Below, one piece after another: positions 17,944 to 26,615 of a stretch of 64,000 nt of DNA. A model generated the notes under the pieces. The model saw only the letters and a list, made by a program, of their open reading frames with translations, made no database searches and had not been told where the DNA came from. Source of the stretch: Gracilibacillus oryzae (GTDB taxonomy: Bacteria > Bacillota > Bacilli > Bacillales > Amphibacillaceae). Where the stretch lies: NCBI RefSeq assembly GCF_009498735.1, contig NZ_ML762424.1, positions 330,441 through 394,440 of the forward strand, written 5' to 3'. The translations under genes were made by a program, and so were the position numbers. Each line of letters begins with the position of its first letter. The stretch's first letter is position 1.

Positions 17944-18045
17944 GGTTTGTCACACCCCAAATTAATATAGGGTAATATTACCACATTAAAACAATTATCC
18001 ACAAAAGAAATTAGTTAAATATTTTTTGAAGGTGGAAATAAATTA

Positions 18046-18237
18046 ATGCCTACTCTCTCCCTTTTTGCGCTAGTTTGGGCACTATCTTTGGCAACAAATG
18101 TTAGCCCTCCTAATATACCACAAGCAAAAACAATGGATCTGGAAATAATGGCCTATTCCAAATATAAAATAAAACACACTTTGATACCTTTTATTCTTTC
18201 TATCGCTTTAAATGCAGCTCCATCATTTATTTTTTAA
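18046..18237 (+). pseudogene. Short hydrophobic ORF, possible 3' fragment of a permease
   Basis: 63 codons with two hydrophobic stretches and a polar middle (PPNIPQAKTMDLEIMAYSKYKIKH) that looks like the loop and last helix of a larger transporter. GAAGGTGG lies about ten bases before the ATG, so it may be translated. No family recognised; isolated between the arsenic and cytochrome modules where other relics also occur. Confidence 0.3.
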
Positions 18238-18338
18238 TTATAGAAAAAGCATATAGAGTTATGATAAAAATAATCATTTCCCGATATGCTTATTAAATGT
18301 ATTAGATATCATTAGTAAATCTAAATGAAAATTTAGGC

Positions 18339-19046
18339 TTAAAAACCAGTCCATCCACCAAAAAGGTAATTTGTTAAAAATGATATAATTGTTGTCATCC
18401 AATCAAAGTATAGTACAACTCCCATTACAAGCATTAAATAGCCACCTATTTTCATAATACGTTGACTATACTTATTTATCCATTTAATCTTCCCAATAAA
18501 GAAGGTTAAAAGGATAAATGGAAGTGAAAATCCTATTACATACCACATCATGTAAAATAATCCAGCGCTTGGGTTTGTTATACCTAATGCAATTACAGCA
18601 GCTAAAATCGGCCCTGTACATGGTGTCCATCCAGCTGCAAATCCCATCCCTATCAAAACGGTCCCTAGATAACCTGATGGTTTTCTTTTAAATTTTATCC
18701 TTTTTTCTGTCATAAGAAAATCCAGATTTAGAATACCTGTAATCACGAGTCCAAAAAAGAAAATAAGAATGGCACCTATCTGACGTAAGAACTCTTTATT
18801 TTGAACGAAGAAAGAGCCTATGAAAGACCCAGATAATCCTAAAGCTAAGAATATAATGGAAAATCCAACTAGAAAAAATACAGAATGCAATAAGGTAACC
18901 TTCCGAACACTTTTTTTATTACTTAAATCTTCAACTGACATACCGGTTATGTAAGACATAAAGGCTGGATAAATAGGTAACGTACAAGGTGAAAGAAAAG
19001 ATAATAAACCAGCTCCGAAAGCAAATAGAACATTTAAATCCTGCAT
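18339..19046 (-). CDS. ccdA: Cytochrome c biogenesis protein CcdA
   Basis: 235 residues, six transmembrane helices. The two redox Cys lie in LSPCTLPIYPAF (helix 1) and GWTPCTGPILAAV (helix 4), the hallmark PC-T-x-P pairs of CcdA, which carries electrons from thioredoxin across the membrane to ResA and spore thioredoxins. Placed 21 bp downstream of resA on the same strand, as its direct electron donor. Part of a System II cytochrome c maturation set (CcdA, ResA, ResC, ResB) present here inside the island. Confidence 0.93.
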   Translation of the reverse strand: MQDLNVLFAFGAGLLSFLSPCTLPIYPAFMSYITGMSVEDLSNKKSVRKVTLLHSVFFLVGFSIIFLALGLSGSFIGSFFVQNKEFLRQIGAILIFFFGLVITGILNLDFLMTEKRIKFKRKPSGYLGTVLIGMGFAAGWTPCTGPILAAVIALGITNPSAGLFYMMWYVIGFSLPFILLTFFIGKIKWINKYSQRIMKIGGYLMLVMGVVLYFDWMTTIISFLTNYLFGGWTGF

Positions 19047-19067
19047 AAGATTAACTCCCTTTAAAAA

Positions 19068-19601
19068 TCATGGTTTAATCAAGTTCATATATTTTTTTAC
19101 GTCTTGTTGAGTCATACTGCCTGTAATGATTTTTACTACTTTACCATTCTTATCAATTAGGAATGTAGTTGGAATAGGACCAATTTTATACTTTCCTGTA
19201 ACCTCACCGTCTCTATCCATCAGTATTGGAAAACTAAGATTAAACCTATCTACAAAATTTTGAACGATTAAATCTGATTCTTCAATGTTAACTGCAAGAA
19301 TTTCAACACCTTGATCCTTAAAATTCTTGTATTCTTCCTCCATATATGGCATTTCTCTTTCACAAGGTTTGCACCACGTTCCCCAAAAATTTAAAAATAC
19401 ACCTTCTCCTCTATAATCTTTTAGCTCAACACGTTCACCTTGAAGTGTTTCCAAGGAAAAGTTTGGAGCATAATCACCTTCTGAAACAACATATTTATCT
19501 TTAGAGATATTTGAAAAAAGCGTGTAAAGTACAATCGAGCACATAAATAGTAGCAAGATGGCTCGAAAATACCTTCTTTTTTTTCTATTAATTTTGTTCA
19601 A
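19068..19601 (-). CDS. resA: Thiol-disulfide oxidoreductase ResA
   Basis: 177 residues: an N-terminal membrane anchor (~13-28) and a TlpA/thioredoxin fold with the active site WCKPCERE (about residue 74-81) and cis-Pro loop GPIPTTFLID. ResA reduces the haem-binding Cys pair of apocytochrome c outside the membrane. Operon with ccdA downstream. In B. subtilis resA precedes resB and resC; here it lies after them and is separated from resC by a relic region, so the order is rearranged. Confidence 0.93.
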   Translation of the reverse strand: MNKINRKKRRYFRAILLLFMCSIVLYTLFSNISKDKYVVSEGDYAPNFSLETLQGERVELKDYRGEGVFLNFWGTWCKPCEREMPYMEEEYKNFKDQGVEILAVNIEESDLIVQNFVDRFNLSFPILMDRDGEVTGKYKIGPIPTTFLIDKNGKVVKIITGSMTQQDVKKYMNLIKP

Positions 19602-19639
19602 TTATTTTCACCTCTTATCTGTCTTGATTGGACCATACA

Positions 19640-19775
19640 GAAAGCTGTTCAAAAACCATTGAACAGCCCTTTGTATTTAATTATTCACCTCTCAAAAGAC
19701 ATAGTATATTTAAAGTTATGATTTTAGCAACCCCCGTATCAATTAGTACTGCCAACCAAGTGTTCTTTACATTGA
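19640..19775 (-). pseudogene. Decayed 3' end of a CadA-type P-type ATPase with its terminator
   Basis: On the minus strand TWLAVLIDTGVAKII matches the C-terminal LTLWMAVLSDTGAAIIVI of the CadA proteins in this window. The whole stretch aligns base by base with the 3' end and terminator of cadA at 38343-38450: terminator arm TGAACAGC, then a gap of similar length, then GCAACCCCCGTATCAATTAGTACTGCCA here against GCAGCCCCTGTATCGCTAAGTACTGCCA there when split in shorter blocks. The rest of the gene is absent. It marks a third cadA-like gene lost by deletion. Confidence 0.65.
19644..19667. terminator. Intrinsic terminator
   Basis: GCTGTTCA-N8-TGAACAGC between the ATPase relic and resA; the arms are the same as in the cadA terminator at 38320-38356. 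Confidence 0.6.
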
Positions 19776-19823
19776 AAACCCCTTATCAGATTTCTATATA
19801 TGTTAGTTGGGGGTTGCTAAAAT
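19722..19823. repeat. Perfect 15-bp inverted repeat around about 70 bases
   Basis: ATTTTAGCAACCCCC at about 19722-19736 and its exact complement GGGGGTTGCTAAAAT at about 19809-19823. The left arm is within the ATPase relic. It could be a short non-autonomous inverted-repeat element or a local inversion/duplication scar. Confidence 0.6.
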
Positions 19824-19880
19824 TGGTTTAACCAACATTCAGTAAGGAAAGAAAGAGCCCCTAATGAATGAAGTTCCCCT

Positions 19881-21071
19881 TTATGCGTATGAATGTAGAC
19901 CAGCCAACACAAGGTTCACTGCAATAAGGTTAAACATAATAATCGCGAATCCTCCAACCGCAAGCCAAGCTGACTTTTCGCCATGCCATCCTCTTGATAG
20001 TCGTAGATGTAAAAACGCCGCATAGAAGAAAAATGTAACTAAAGCCCAAACTTCCTTTGGATCCCAGCCCCAAAATCTACCCCAGGCCTCTTGTGCCCAA
20101 ATGGAAGCAAATATAATACCCCCTAATGTAAATACTGGGAAGCCAATAGCAATCGCGCGGTAGGATATTTCATCTAATAAATCAGGCTTTGTTTTCATTA
20201 ACTTTGGTTGTATTGCTGCTCCAATTCGTTTACGAAGGACTAGTCGCAACAGACCGTACAGGGCTAACCCCACAAACACAGACCAAATTAATGTATTAAA
20301 CTTCCTTCCTGCATCTGCCCCATGCATCCATGAAGGAGCATCAAACCATGGTTGCATAACTCCATCGGTAATCAATACACCTTCATAAGGAGAAACAATT
20401 GCTGGTAACTGGTATTCAGTTGTCATCGTTACATTATTTGCAGTGTATTCAAACTGAGCGCTATAACCAGTGACATTGAAGATTACACTAATCAAGCTGA
20501 AGCCGATAAAAATAAGTAACGAAAACAATACAATCTCTAACCATGTAGTTCGTTTACTGCTTTTCGTTTGATCAATCGTACGTACCAAATAAATTAGCCC
20601 AACAACAAAACTAATGGATAATATCGCTTCACCTATTGACACTGTTGTAACGTGAATATATAGCCAATAGCTTTGTAAGGATGGTACTAATGGTGAAACT
20701 TCAGTTGGAAACATGCTTGCATAAGCAATAACAATTAGTGCAATTGGCAATGCAAACACACCCAAGACACTCATTTTGTATATGAAATATAAAATGATAA
20801 ACCCTAACACTATTGACATACCAAAGAATGTAACAAATTCAAACATATTACTTACAGGTACATGTCCACTAGCAATCCATCTGGTAATAAAATACACGGT
20901 TTGGGCTAGAAATCCAATTATTGTAATAGTAATACCAATTGTTCCAGCTTTACTTTCTTTACTTTTATTTCGCTTGTCACGAATCGTTGCTCCAAAGAAA
21001 AAGGTAGCAAGCAAATACAAGATAAATGCCACCAATAACATTGTACTACTTATATTAAGTAACGTATCCAT
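19881..21071 (-). CDS. resC: Cytochrome c synthetase subunit ResC/CcsA-type
   Basis: 396 residues, about eight to nine transmembrane helices. The tryptophan-rich haem-handling signature WGRFWGWDPKEVWALV (about residue 330-346) and conserved His (HGADAG, GWHGEKSAW) are intact. With ResB it forms the System II haem transporter/lyase that attaches haem to apocytochrome c on the outer face. 26 bp downstream of resB on the same strand. Full length for the family. Confidence 0.93.
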   Translation of the reverse strand: MDTLLNISSTMLLVAFILYLLATFFFGATIRDKRNKSKESKAGTIGITITIIGFLAQTVYFITRWIASGHVPVSNMFEFVTFFGMSIVLGFIILYFIYKMSVLGVFALPIALIVIAYASMFPTEVSPLVPSLQSYWLYIHVTTVSIGEAILSISFVVGLIYLVRTIDQTKSSKRTTWLEIVLFSLLIFIGFSLISVIFNVTGYSAQFEYTANNVTMTTEYQLPAIVSPYEGVLITDGVMQPWFDAPSWMHGADAGRKFNTLIWSVFVGLALYGLLRLVLRKRIGAAIQPKLMKTKPDLLDEISYRAIAIGFPVFTLGGIIFASIWAQEAWGRFWGWDPKEVWALVTFFFYAAFLHLRLSRGWHGEKSAWLAVGGFAIIMFNLIAVNLVLAGLHSYA

Positions 21072-21097
21072 AAAAATCCTCCTTTAAAACAAACTAT

Positions 21098-22732
21098 CTA
21101 ACCCGGTAATTCTTGCTGATCCTTGACCATATTAACATTTGTATTAGCTATAGCTTTTTCAATATCGGTTTTTACCCCATGCCAATTCTTGTTTGTATGT
21201 GCAGCCAACAAGAGTTTTCCATTTTTCGGATTGATCCAAATCCTTCTATGGTGCCAATACATGCCTTGTATGACACCAATCATAAAGATTACCCCACCAA
21301 GGAAAAATAACGGCAATGTATAGTCCCTTATTACCATAATCCCACTTACGTCCCGCATTTCAAAGTCTTGTAACCCTAGCTTATACTCATTTTCTCCAGT
21401 TGCGTCAATGTTTTTGCGAATACCCACAAAACTTACTTCGGGGTCATCACTATTTGGTGGGTAGATAAAGAATACAAATGCTGGATTTTTAGGATATTTC
21501 GACTTTGATCTAGGTTCTCCATTGTCCAAGTAATAATCTGGAAAATATTGGTCAATCACTACGCGTAATCCATTGTCTAGTTTGTACTCTGACTTTGGTG
21601 ATGTTAAATCAATGGTAATCGAACCAATTGCAGTTTCATTTGGATCATCTGTTTCATGAACTTTAAATGACATGCTGGAAAATTCATTACTTTGGTACCC
21701 TGCTTGATATAAAGCATAACCGTCAAACTTCATTGGATGATTCAACCGAGTACTGCCTTCTTTTAATTTTTCTAATTTCGGCTCAGCACCGGTAGCTGAC
21801 GTTTGGTCCTTATAGATCACTAACTCCGTTTCAAAGTTTTTAGCAACTACGCCTTCTTTTTTAATAGCTTCTTCAAAACGTTGGTTATCTTTGTCATAGG
21901 TTTCAAGAATAAAGTCCTTATTTTTCGCATAATATTCTCCATTGGTACCCGGGATAACTGTCCGTTCCCCTTCTCGGATCCACATATATTCATCTATGTA
22001 CATTGGTGTTGTCATGCGTAAAACGGCCGCAATTAATACGATAATTAATCCAATATGATTGACATAAGGACCCCATCTAGAAAATCTACCCTTCTCAGCT
22101 AAAATATGGCCATTCTCATCACGAACACTGTAACGTTGTTTTTTCAATGATTTGATAATTTGTTGCTTTTCCTCTTTTGATACGTTGTCTGATTCGCTGT
22201 ATAAACGTTGACGACTTAGGAACGTTTCATGCCTTTTTGCTTTCTGATTTTTTAACGCTTTATAAAGTGGCACAAAACGATCAATGCTACAGATAACTAA
22301 CGAAATACCAATAAGTGCAACTAATAGGAGGTACCACCATGAACTATAAAGGTCATAGAACCCTAACTGGTAGTAAATTTGTCCGAAAATCCCATATGTA
22401 CTTTCGTAGTAAATTGCAGGATCTCTAGAAACTGCATTTGCGGGAATCCACTGTTCCTGCGGAAATATTGTCCCCATTGCCGATGCGACTAATGTTAAAA
22501 CAATAAGCCATACTCCTACTTTCACAGAGGAAAAGAAATTCCATATCTTATCGATTATGGATTTTTTGTATGTTTGTGACCGGCGAGCGCTCCCATCATA
22601 TCGCATGTTTAATAGTCTTGTTTTATCATTTCCATCAATATGTTGGTTTCCTTCAATTGGCTTCCCGCAGGCTTCGCAAAGGACTGTACCTTCATGATTT
22701 ACGTGCCCACATTCACATTTAATTTTATTCAT
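21098..22732 (-). CDS. resB: Cytochrome c biogenesis protein ResB
   Basis: 544 residues. N-terminal zinc-ribbon-like CECGHVNHEGTVLCEACG, as in B. subtilis ResB, then ResB-family transmembrane helices (about 55-75, 110-130, 200-225, and a last one near 470-490) with a large external domain between the third and fourth. Start ATG at 22732 is chosen because CGAGGG lies just upstream; the longer reading from TTG at 22759 covers it. First gene of resB-resC. A direct-repeat motif at 23061-23081, 330 bp upstream, may link it to the two-component system at 24043-26128. Confidence 0.93.
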   Translation of the reverse strand: MNKIKCECGHVNHEGTVLCEACGKPIEGNQHIDGNDKTRLLNMRYDGSARRSQTYKKSIIDKIWNFFSSVKVGVWLIVLTLVASAMGTIFPQEQWIPANAVSRDPAIYYESTYGIFGQIYYQLGFYDLYSSWWYLLLVALIGISLVICSIDRFVPLYKALKNQKAKRHETFLSRQRLYSESDNVSKEEKQQIIKSLKKQRYSVRDENGHILAEKGRFSRWGPYVNHIGLIIVLIAAVLRMTTPMYIDEYMWIREGERTVIPGTNGEYYAKNKDFILETYDKDNQRFEEAIKKEGVVAKNFETELVIYKDQTSATGAEPKLEKLKEGSTRLNHPMKFDGYALYQAGYQSNEFSSMSFKVHETDDPNETAIGSITIDLTSPKSEYKLDNGLRVVIDQYFPDYYLDNGEPRSKSKYPKNPAFVFFIYPPNSDDPEVSFVGIRKNIDATGENEYKLGLQDFEMRDVSGIMVIRDYTLPLFFLGGVIFMIGVIQGMYWHHRRIWINPKNGKLLLAAHTNKNWHGVKTDIEKAIANTNVNMVKDQQELPG

Positions 22733-23400
22733 TTTATCCCTCGCAATAGTATTGTTCAAAATTTATTCTGGTTAAACTTTTTATAAATAACCTTCTAATC
22801 AGTTTTAAAGCACCAACAGCACTTTCCACCACCTTCACCTCATGGATTAATAAAACATAGTGGGAATAGGCCCTATACCGTATAAATCCCTTACTTGGCC
22901 AAAAATATTAAACATACTGATCTATGAATTGAATAGATAACCAAGACTGTTGCGTCTAGACTAACTGCAACAATTTCAATCCCTTTTATCTTTATACTTG
23001 GATTTGGAAAATCAAAAGGAACATTCCCGAAATTTTAGTCTTTATAGATTATAGTCAAAAATTGTGTAGATTTTGTGAGGAAAATCATTTTTCCATATTC
23101 CGTACAATTCATAGCCCTTATTAGTGCAAAAATAGATTCAGCAATATCTTTGATATCGGGTTCTCTCTTCTCTTATAAAGAAAAATAATTAAAGGTACGA
23201 GAGTACTTTGATAACTTTGTGAACTAAATGAATAGTTACAGAAAGTGAATGTTATCAAAGATATACTTTTCACTGTTGTTCTATCCACTATTGATTTACC
23301 TATTCATAGATATATCTTGATTCATTTTATTTTTAATAAATAAATCGAGGGAAACCATTTTTCCATTGTTCGTTCACCCCTAGAGGATCCATATAGATTA
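22733..23400. other. Long non-coding stretch upstream of resB
   Basis: About 670 bases without a supported gene. AT-rich. It carries one copy of the TTGTG direct-repeat motif (23061-23081) and two related GGAAA(A/C)CATTTTTCCAT-type stretches at about 23079-23095 and 23350-23364. Nothing resembling a tRNA or riboswitch was recognised. Confidence 0.5.
23061..23081 (+). promoter_or_regulatory. Putative response-regulator binding site, upstream of resB
   Basis: ATTGTGTAGATTTTGTGAGGA: TTGTG repeated with 11-base spacing (23062 and 23073). 20 of 21 bases recur at 26304-26324. Direct repeats with about 10-11 base period are typical of OmpR-family regulator sites. Confidence 0.5.
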
Positions 23401-23430
23401 AAAAAAGGCCTCAACTGGAGGCCTTTTTTT
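23401..23430. terminator. Intrinsic terminator
   Basis: AAAAAAGGCCTC-N5-GAGGCCTTTTTT, 12-bp stem, after the 23448 gene (-). Confidence 0.9.
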
Positions 23431-23447
23431 ATAGAGGGGGAGTATGG

Positions 23448-23711
23448 TTACTTTTCTTCTTTATTCTTACCAAAGGACTCCATGAAATCACTACAGGCGT
23501 TCATCATCTTTTGCCCTTCAAATGAATTCATTGCTTCCATCATTTGAGACATGTTTCCATTTTTCATCATGTCCATCATTTCGTTACCATTGCCGTTCAG
23601 CATGTTACCCATTCCATTGTAATCTGGTTCTTGGGCAAATGCTGTTGTTCCTACTACTAATAGAGCGGCAATAGCAAGTGATAATACAAATGGCACTTTT
23701 TTGAGTTTCAT
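23448..23711 (-). CDS. Secreted Met/Asn-rich protein
   Basis: 87 residues: signal peptide (KLKK, hydrophobic core, TAFA-QEP), then a mature part of about 60 residues with 12 Met in motifs such as MGNMLNG, EMMDMMKNGNMSQMMEAM and one Cys (NACSDF). Met clusters are common in extracytoplasmic Cu(I)-binding proteins; a similar small secreted protein is coded at 5997. ATG at 23711 follows AAAGGGG. A direct-repeat motif related to those before resB and the response regulator lies 55-75 bp upstream. Function inferred only from composition and context. Confidence 0.7.
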   Translation of the reverse strand: MKLKKVPFVLSLAIAALLVVGTTAFAQEPDYNGMGNMLNGNGNEMMDMMKNGNMSQMMEAMNSFEGQKMMNACSDFMESFGKNKEEK

Positions 23712-23764
23712 ATCTCCGTCCCCTTTCTAATCATTATTACTAGGACAACTATAGTATAGACTAC

Positions 23765-23787
23765 AAATTTGTTGAAATTGTGAGGGA
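23765..23787 (+). promoter_or_regulatory. Putative response-regulator site, upstream of the Met-rich secreted protein
   Basis: AAATTTGTTGAAATTGTGAGGGA resembles the 23061 and 26304 motifs, with TTGTT and TTGTG half-sites 9 bases apart; a weaker match. Confidence 0.35.
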
Positions 23788-23826
23788 ATATAATTTTTTA
23801 TCATCAAAATCTTTTTATTTTATACT

Positions 23827-24033
23827 TCACTTGTCCTTTCTTTTTTTTATAAAAACAAAATAGACAATTCCTATTATTGAAATCGGTAAACACATCCAAA
23901 AACAAATCTGTATAAATGTTTTTAAATAGGACTCTATTGATTCAGTTCCCCACATCATTGTGCCGGAAACAGTCAGACACATTAAACCCATTGCAATCAA
24001 TAGTACGACAATCAACCATTCTATCTTTTTCAT
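23827..24033 (-). CDS. Small two-helix membrane protein
   Basis: 68 residues with two transmembrane helices (~7-27 and ~38-60), a short external loop (WGTESIESYLKTF) and a Lys-rich cytoplasmic tail (KKRKDK). ATG at 24033 follows AGGAGG. It lies 9 bp after the kinase gene, so it is co-transcribed with that two-component system and might be an accessory subunit. No family recognised. Confidence 0.65.
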   Translation of the reverse strand: MKKIEWLIVVLLIAMGLMCLTVSGTMMWGTESIESYLKTFIQICFWMCLPISIIGIVYFVFIKKRKDK

Positions 24034-24042
24034 ACTACCTCC

Positions 24043-25419
24043 TTACTCAGCTGCAGGAAAACTTAGCTGAAATCTCGTACCTTTGCCCACTTGGCTATTC
24101 ACCGAAATAGTCCCATTTTGTAGTTCAACCAAATTCTTTACAATGGCCAAACCCAGTCCAGTCCCTCCAAGCTCTCTTGAACGAGATTTTTCAACTCGAT
24201 GAAAACGTTCAAAAATGAGAGGAAGATCTTCCACGGGAATCCCAATACCCGTGTCCTCAATAATTACATGTACTTTGTTAAGTGCACTCCAAATTTTAAC
24301 ACTCACTGATCCCTTTTCTGTATACCGAACCGCATTCCTCAGCAAATTTGTAAATATTTGTTCTAAACGGATACCATCACCCTCAATGTAAGGAACGTTC
24401 CTGTCTAATTGGCTTTTTAACGTTAATCCTTCTTTTTTGAGGTCAATTCTGACTTTAAAAAGGGCTGTTTCTATTACATCTGTGAGATCAATGGCATTCA
24501 TCTGGAGATCTATTTTACCTTCTTCCATTTTTGATAACTCAAATAAATCATTGATTAACCTAATCATCCGTTCCGTTTCATCATCAATGATTTTTAAATA
24601 CTGCTGTCTTTCCTCTTCTGTTTGGTAAAGATCCTGTTTTAGTACTTCAGCATACCCTTTTAGGTATGATATAGGTGTACGCAATTCGTGAGATATATTT
24701 GCAAAAAACTCTCTTCGGTTAGAACGGTATCTATTTGTTTCTAGTGCAAGATCGTTAATTGCTTTTCCTAATGAACCTATTTCATCGTTTGAAGGAATAC
24801 TTACCCTTATGTCTAAATTTCCCTTTGCAATTTCCCGAGTTGCTCTTTCCATTTCTAAAAGTGGGTCTGACATTTTCTTAGAGAGTACAAATGTGAACCC
24901 AAGTGCTAAGAATAATGCACCTGCTGCAGATAATATTAGTAAATCTCTGATTTTCCCCACTGGTTCTTGCACATCACTTATTGGTGCTAAAACAAAAATA
25001 GCCCCTTTGAAAGTCCCTGATTGAATAATAGGATGACCAGAGCCAAGGTACGTAACTTCTGCTTTATCATCACGTAACATTTTTTTTACGGTTTTCCCTT
25101 GAGATAATTGACCTACATCATTACTTGAAAGGTTCATTATTCGCACACCAGAGTCTGACACAACATCTCCATTTGCATCAATAATATAAACTTCTTTATT
25201 GGTTAAATCAGCCAGTGTTTTAAACATAATTAATATTTTCTCATCTTCAATAGAAGTAATAGTAAGAGCATACTTTTGAGAAAGTTCACTAATTTCATCA
25301 GTAACTTGACTATAATAAAAATTAGTGAATATTAGATTAGCTACATAACCTAGAGGAAACAATACGACTAAAAACAAGACCATAATGGTTCCACCGAGTT
25401 TCAAAACTATTTTATTCAT
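24043..25419 (-). CDS. Membrane sensor histidine kinase
   Basis: 458 residues: helix ~10-32, external sensor domain ~33-160 with PAS-like VYIIDANGDVVSDSG, helix ~165-185, HAMP, HisKA with NISHELRTPISYLKGYAEV (about 235-253), ATPase with NLLRNAVRYT, DTGIGIP and GGTGLGLAI. The gene begins one base after the stop of the response-regulator gene (TAACATG), so the pair is coupled. It resembles the ResE/YycG type in architecture; being upstream of resB-resC, a link to cytochrome c or envelope redox state is suggested, not shown. Confidence 0.92.
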   Translation of the reverse strand: MNKIVLKLGGTIMVLFLVVLFPLGYVANLIFTNFYYSQVTDEISELSQKYALTITSIEDEKILIMFKTLADLTNKEVYIIDANGDVVSDSGVRIMNLSSNDVGQLSQGKTVKKMLRDDKAEVTYLGSGHPIIQSGTFKGAIFVLAPISDVQEPVGKIRDLLILSAAGALFLALGFTFVLSKKMSDPLLEMERATREIAKGNLDIRVSIPSNDEIGSLGKAINDLALETNRYRSNRREFFANISHELRTPISYLKGYAEVLKQDLYQTEEERQQYLKIIDDETERMIRLINDLFELSKMEEGKIDLQMNAIDLTDVIETALFKVRIDLKKEGLTLKSQLDRNVPYIEGDGIRLEQIFTNLLRNAVRYTEKGSVSVKIWSALNKVHVIIEDTGIGIPVEDLPLIFERFHRVEKSRSRELGGTGLGLAIVKNLVELQNGTISVNSQVGKGTRFQLSFPAAE

Positions 25420-25420
25420 G

Positions 25421-26128
25421 TTATGTTTGTTCCTCTTGTGTATTAAATTTGTATCCTACACCCCAAACCGTTTTGATTGGATTAAAGGAAAGTCCTTCTT
25501 TTCGAAGTTTTTCCCGGATATTTTTCACATGTGTATCAATCGCTCGCAAATCGCGAATTTCATTAGAATCCCAAATCTTATCTAATAATATCTCGCGAGT
25601 AAATACCCTTTTTGGTTGGCTCGCTGCTGAATAAAAAATATCAAATTCTTTTGGAGTGAGCTCAACTGGAGCCTCTTTAACCTTGACTTCTCTACTTTCA
25701 CTATCGATTGATAATTCTCCAAAACACATTAAAGTCTCAGTAGTTTCCTCTTTTTTAACATTCTGCCGGCGAATCAAGGCTTTAACACGGGCAACTAATT
25801 CCTCTGCGGCAAATGGTTTTATTAAATAATCATCGGCACCAAGATTCAAGCCCTGTACACGATCCTTAACATCACTTCGAGCAGTTAACATCAAAATAGG
25901 TATAAGACTCGTCTTGCGAACGGTTTTGCACACTTCCCAACCATCAATATCCGGCAGCATGATATCTAAAATCATTAAATCGTAGGAGATTTGTTGAGCC
26001 ATTTGTATAGCTTCTTTACCATCAACTGCTTCTGCAACTTGAAAATTTTTTTTAGATAAATAAATCTTAACTAAGTTTCTCATGTTCCATTCATCATCAA
26101 CAACCAGAATTTTTTTTTTCATATACAA
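25421..26128 (-). CDS. OmpR/PhoB-family response regulator
   Basis: 235 residues: receiver domain with DDE pocket, phospho-acceptor in MILDIMLPDIDGWE, TARSD and LIKPFAAEE; winged-helix domain with LTPKEFDIF, REILLDKIWD and DTHVKNIREKLRKEG. First gene of an operon with the kinase and the small membrane protein. A motif with two (T/C)TGTG half-sites 11 bases apart lies 175 bp upstream (26304-26324), matching one upstream of resB, which suggests autoregulation. Similar in style to ResD but not assignable to it by eye. Confidence 0.92.
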   Translation of the reverse strand: MYMKKKILVVDDEWNMRNLVKIYLSKKNFQVAEAVDGKEAIQMAQQISYDLMILDIMLPDIDGWEVCKTVRKTSLIPILMLTARSDVKDRVQGLNLGADDYLIKPFAAEELVARVKALIRRQNVKKEETTETLMCFGELSIDSESREVKVKEAPVELTPKEFDIFYSAASQPKRVFTREILLDKIWDSNEIRDLRAIDTHVKNIREKLRKEGLSFNPIKTVWGVGYKFNTQEEQT

Positions 26129-26499
26129 CCCTCATTTTTTGATTGCACTATTCATCTTAGCTCAAAAATTTGTATCACTTTGGGATTCTTTATTCTCTTT
26201 TTACTTTTCCGATATTTAGCAATTATACATGCGGAAATCATTGTACTAGAAATATGTGGGTTAGGGATTATTGCCTTTATATTTCCTGATATCTTATCAT
26301 TTAATTGTGTAGATTCTGTGAGGATTTGGTTACCATTTTATAATTCGTATAAATATTCATCATGATAATGTTTAATACTAGGTAAGTGAAACCTATATAA
26401 ACACTAAAATAACATATAATATATATCCACTTATATAATAACTTGGACTATCTAAAGTATTTACCTAAGCTACAAAATATAAAAATATACTCTATAGAT
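26129..26499. other. Non-coding stretch between the response regulator and the 26616 gene
   Basis: About 370 bases. A 61-codon open frame (26180-26365) lacks a ribosome site and covers the direct-repeat motif, so I do not call it. The rest is AT-rich with no recognised feature. Confidence 0.45.
26304..26324 (+). promoter_or_regulatory. Putative response-regulator binding site, upstream of the two-component operon
   Basis: ATTGTGTAGATTCTGTGAGGA differs from the 23061 copy at one base; TTGTG and CTGTG half-sites are 11 bases apart. Confidence 0.5.
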
Positions 26500-26615
26500 T
26501 TGATTCAGTCATTTTTTTGTTTTATAAATAGATTATAGTTCATTGAAACAATTAAAACATTCCATCAAAAAACCGATTATAATCAGCCCAATCAATACTT
26601 AGGGAGGTTGATATT
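26500..26615 (+). promoter_or_regulatory. Conserved promoter and leader, copy 3
   Basis: TTGATT (26500-26505), 17-base spacer, TATAAA (26523-26528), inside the same TCTATAGATTTGATTCA context as copy 1. The leader keeps ATAATCAGCC before GGGAGG, but the GTAGG/CCTAC pair of copies 1 and 2 is changed to ATAGT/CCCAA. Confidence 0.75.

Noticed and set aside
26180-26365. 61-codon plus-strand ORF upstream of the 26616 gene
   Set aside because: No ribosome site; hydrophobic by chance in AT-rich DNA and overlaps the direct-repeat motif.
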